Source of the DNA: an archaeon
GTDB lineage: Archaea > Nanobdellota > Nanobdellia > SCGC-AAA011-G17 > PNOQ01
Length of the DNA: 5,634 nt
Direction of reading: 5' to 3'
NCBI GenBank assembly: GCA_021107835.1
Contig: JAIOSD010000013.1
Coordinates: 1 to 5,634 of the forward strand
Shown: in pieces, positions 4,740 to 5,634 of the stretch
How the letters are laid out: each line of letters starts with the position of its first letter
Position numbering within the stretch: position 1 is the stretch's first letter
The notes under the pieces: model-generated
The model's input: only the letters and a program-made list of their open reading frames with translations
Told to the model about the DNA's origin: nothing
The model's database searches: none
Program-made: the position numbers and the translations under genes

Positions 4740-5621
4740 ATTATTTTTAGAATTATTCTCTTTTGGCTTTTCATCCTTTCTCATAGGTTCATCAAACTTC
4801 ATTCGAGGAGGTACCTTATCTTCTTGTTTTATTATAGGGCTAACCGCAAAAGATCTCTCATCTTTCTTACCATTTCCAGAAGATTTGATATCTTGTAAAA
4901 TACGATCTCTTATTTGTTCAACATCTTCATTTTTAGCAGAAGATCTAAACTTTGGCTTCTTTAATTTAAATCCTTTTCCCCTTTTTCTTAGTTCAACACT
5001 AACAAAAACTAATAAACCAACAACTAAACCAATCAAAATCAGAAACGGAATATTAGAAGTACCATAACCAGATTTTCGCACAGCTTGCCCAGTAACAGAA
5101 GAAAAAAAGTCACCCATTTTGTCTGTAAATCCTCTATGATCTACAACTTCAATATCAACTGTTTGCCCAGTATTTTCTACATAAACCTTACGCATTCCAT
5201 CTTTAACTTCTTTATACAAAACAACACTAAGACTTTCTCCAGGATCTAAGTTTGTTCGTTTCTCTAATATAGTTCCATTATCAACCACCAAAACAAGTGG
5301 TTGAGAGTAATGCATATTTCCCAGATTAATAATCTCTAAGGTTTGTCCCGATAAGCCAATATCTAACTTTTCCACTATTTGCACTTCAAATTCTTTGCTT
5401 ACTTTCAAATCAGCACCCCTAGCAACAATTTTCCAAGAACCAGGAACAGCAAACTCCTCTAACTGATAATTAAATTCCTCATTAGAAAGAATATATTCCT
5501 TCATAAGTCTCTTATTTTTAGCATTGTATATTTTAAGTTCTATTTCTTCAACAACATTATCCCCTGCCTGATCCTCTAATAAAATAACAATCCCAACATT
5601 TTCATTAGGAAGATATTCTTT
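4719..5621 (-). CDS. Ig-like extracellular domain protein with single TM and Lys-rich cytosolic tail, 5'-partial
   Basis: The first in-frame ATG is at 5504, but the frame continues 39 sensible codons upstream (EYLPNENVGIVILLEDQAGD, an Ig-like domain opening) to an in-frame TAG at 5622-5624. That TAG lies within a short inverted repeat at the window end, so the true start is probably off the window and the TAG may be an artefact. Numbered from the ATG: Ig-like strands to about 42 (EEFAVPGSWKIVARGADLKV); a second beta domain 43-125 (LVLVVDNGTI, LDPGESLSVVLYKEV); a juxtamembrane FFSSVTGQAV (133-142), a motif I associate with DPANN surface proteins; a TM helix of about 152-171; and a charged tail 172-261 rich in Lys/Arg ending NNLFKMFD. 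The topology is outside-TM-inside, similar in style to COG1470-like archaeal membrane proteins. Ligand and role are unknown. Confidence 0.82.
   Translation of the reverse strand, partial: KEYLPNENVGIVILLEDQAGDNVVEEIELKIYNAKNKRLMKEYILSNEEFNYQLEEFAVPGSWKIVARGADLKVSKEFEVQIVEKLDIGLSGQTLEIINLGNMHYSQPLVLVVDNGTILEKRTNLDPGESLSVVLYKEVKDGMRKVYVENTGQTVDIEVVDHRGFTDKMGDFFSSVTGQAVRKSGYGTSNIPFLILIGLVVGLLVFVSVELRKRGKGFKLKKPKFRSSAKNEDVEQIRDRILQDIKSSGNGKKDERSFAVSPIIKQEDKVPPRMKFDEPMRKDEKPKENNSKNNLFKMFD
4744..4748 (+). terminator. T-tract after the small methyltransferase
   Basis: TTTTT starts five bases after the stop at 4737-4739, inside the 3' end of the opposing gene. It is a possible archaeal U-tract terminator with no hairpin. 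Confidence 0.22.
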
Positions 5622-5634
5622 CTAATGAGGAATT
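5473..5634. repeat. Inverted repeat ending exactly at the window edge (possible fold-back artefact)
   Basis: Bases 5473-5494 and 5613-5634 are perfect reverse complements over 22 bases (left arm starts AATTCCTCATTAG). Extending inward to 5500 and 5607 gives 27 matches of 28. The arms are about 106-118 bases apart. The left arm lies inside the coding region and the right arm is the last sequence in the window, bringing a stop codon into an otherwise open frame. This pattern fits a contig end created by fold-back amplification or a k-mer-limited assembly break; a genuine genomic inverted repeat is the alternative. Confidence 0.6.

Noticed and set aside
4885..5067. 60-codon plus-strand open frame
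   Set aside because: It is opposite the TM and tail region of the Ig/TM protein, with no start context. The hydrophobic look is the complement of the tail codons.
5502..5504. ATG at 5504 as the true start of the Ig/TM protein
   Set aside because: It would begin in the middle of an Ig-like domain and leave a membrane protein with no signal peptide. The upstream 39 codons continue the domain. No TATA box is evident at the expected spacing.

Overview
This AT-rich window reads like a piece of an archaeal genome, most likely a DPANN archaeon of the Woesearchaeota/Pacearchaeota kind. This is inferred from gene content and style; no marker gene settles it. The supporting signs are TATA-like boxes (TTTAAATA type) centred about 25-29 bases before most start codons with no Shine-Dalgarno sequence, a tRNA gene without an encoded CCA, an archaeal-type NOL1/NOP2/Sun methyltransferase, a divergent endonuclease IV, and several Asp/Cys-rich surface proteins. 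Gene density is very high: intergenic gaps are 34-80 bases and two convergent gene pairs overlap at their 3' ends.

Left to right. A minus-strand gene (867 to beyond base 1) encodes a secreted protein with a complete 143-residue Hint (intein-like) domain set between an N-terminal beta-rich domain and a Cys/Asp-rich region that runs off the window. It is open to the edge and is the most interesting item here. It diverges from a plus-strand endonuclease IV-like gene (948-1718); the 80-base gap holds two opposed TATA boxes with a perfect 13-base palindrome between them. The endonuclease gene converges on a small orphan antitoxin-like gene (1927-1715, minus). Upstream of that on the same strand lie a NOL1/NOP2/Sun m5C RNA methyltransferase (2884-1964), a membrane-anchored MopE-like acidic surface protein (4097-2919) and tRNA-Gly(GCC) (4208-4137). 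A divergent plus-strand small SAM methyltransferase (4272-4739) follows. It overlaps the 3' end of a minus-strand single-pass membrane protein with extracellular Ig-like domains (5621-4719), whose 5' end is lost at the right edge, where a short inverted repeat suggests a fold-back or assembly break.

The genes do not form one pathway. Nucleic acid maintenance and modification (endonuclease IV, m5C methyltransferase, tRNA-Gly) is interspersed with three cell-surface proteins (Hint protein, MopE-like protein, Ig/TM protein). The three surface proteins could belong to one envelope programme, but the sequence shows proximity and style only, not a shared operon. No mobile element, CRISPR array or riboswitch was seen, and there is no gene-free stretch above 300 bases.
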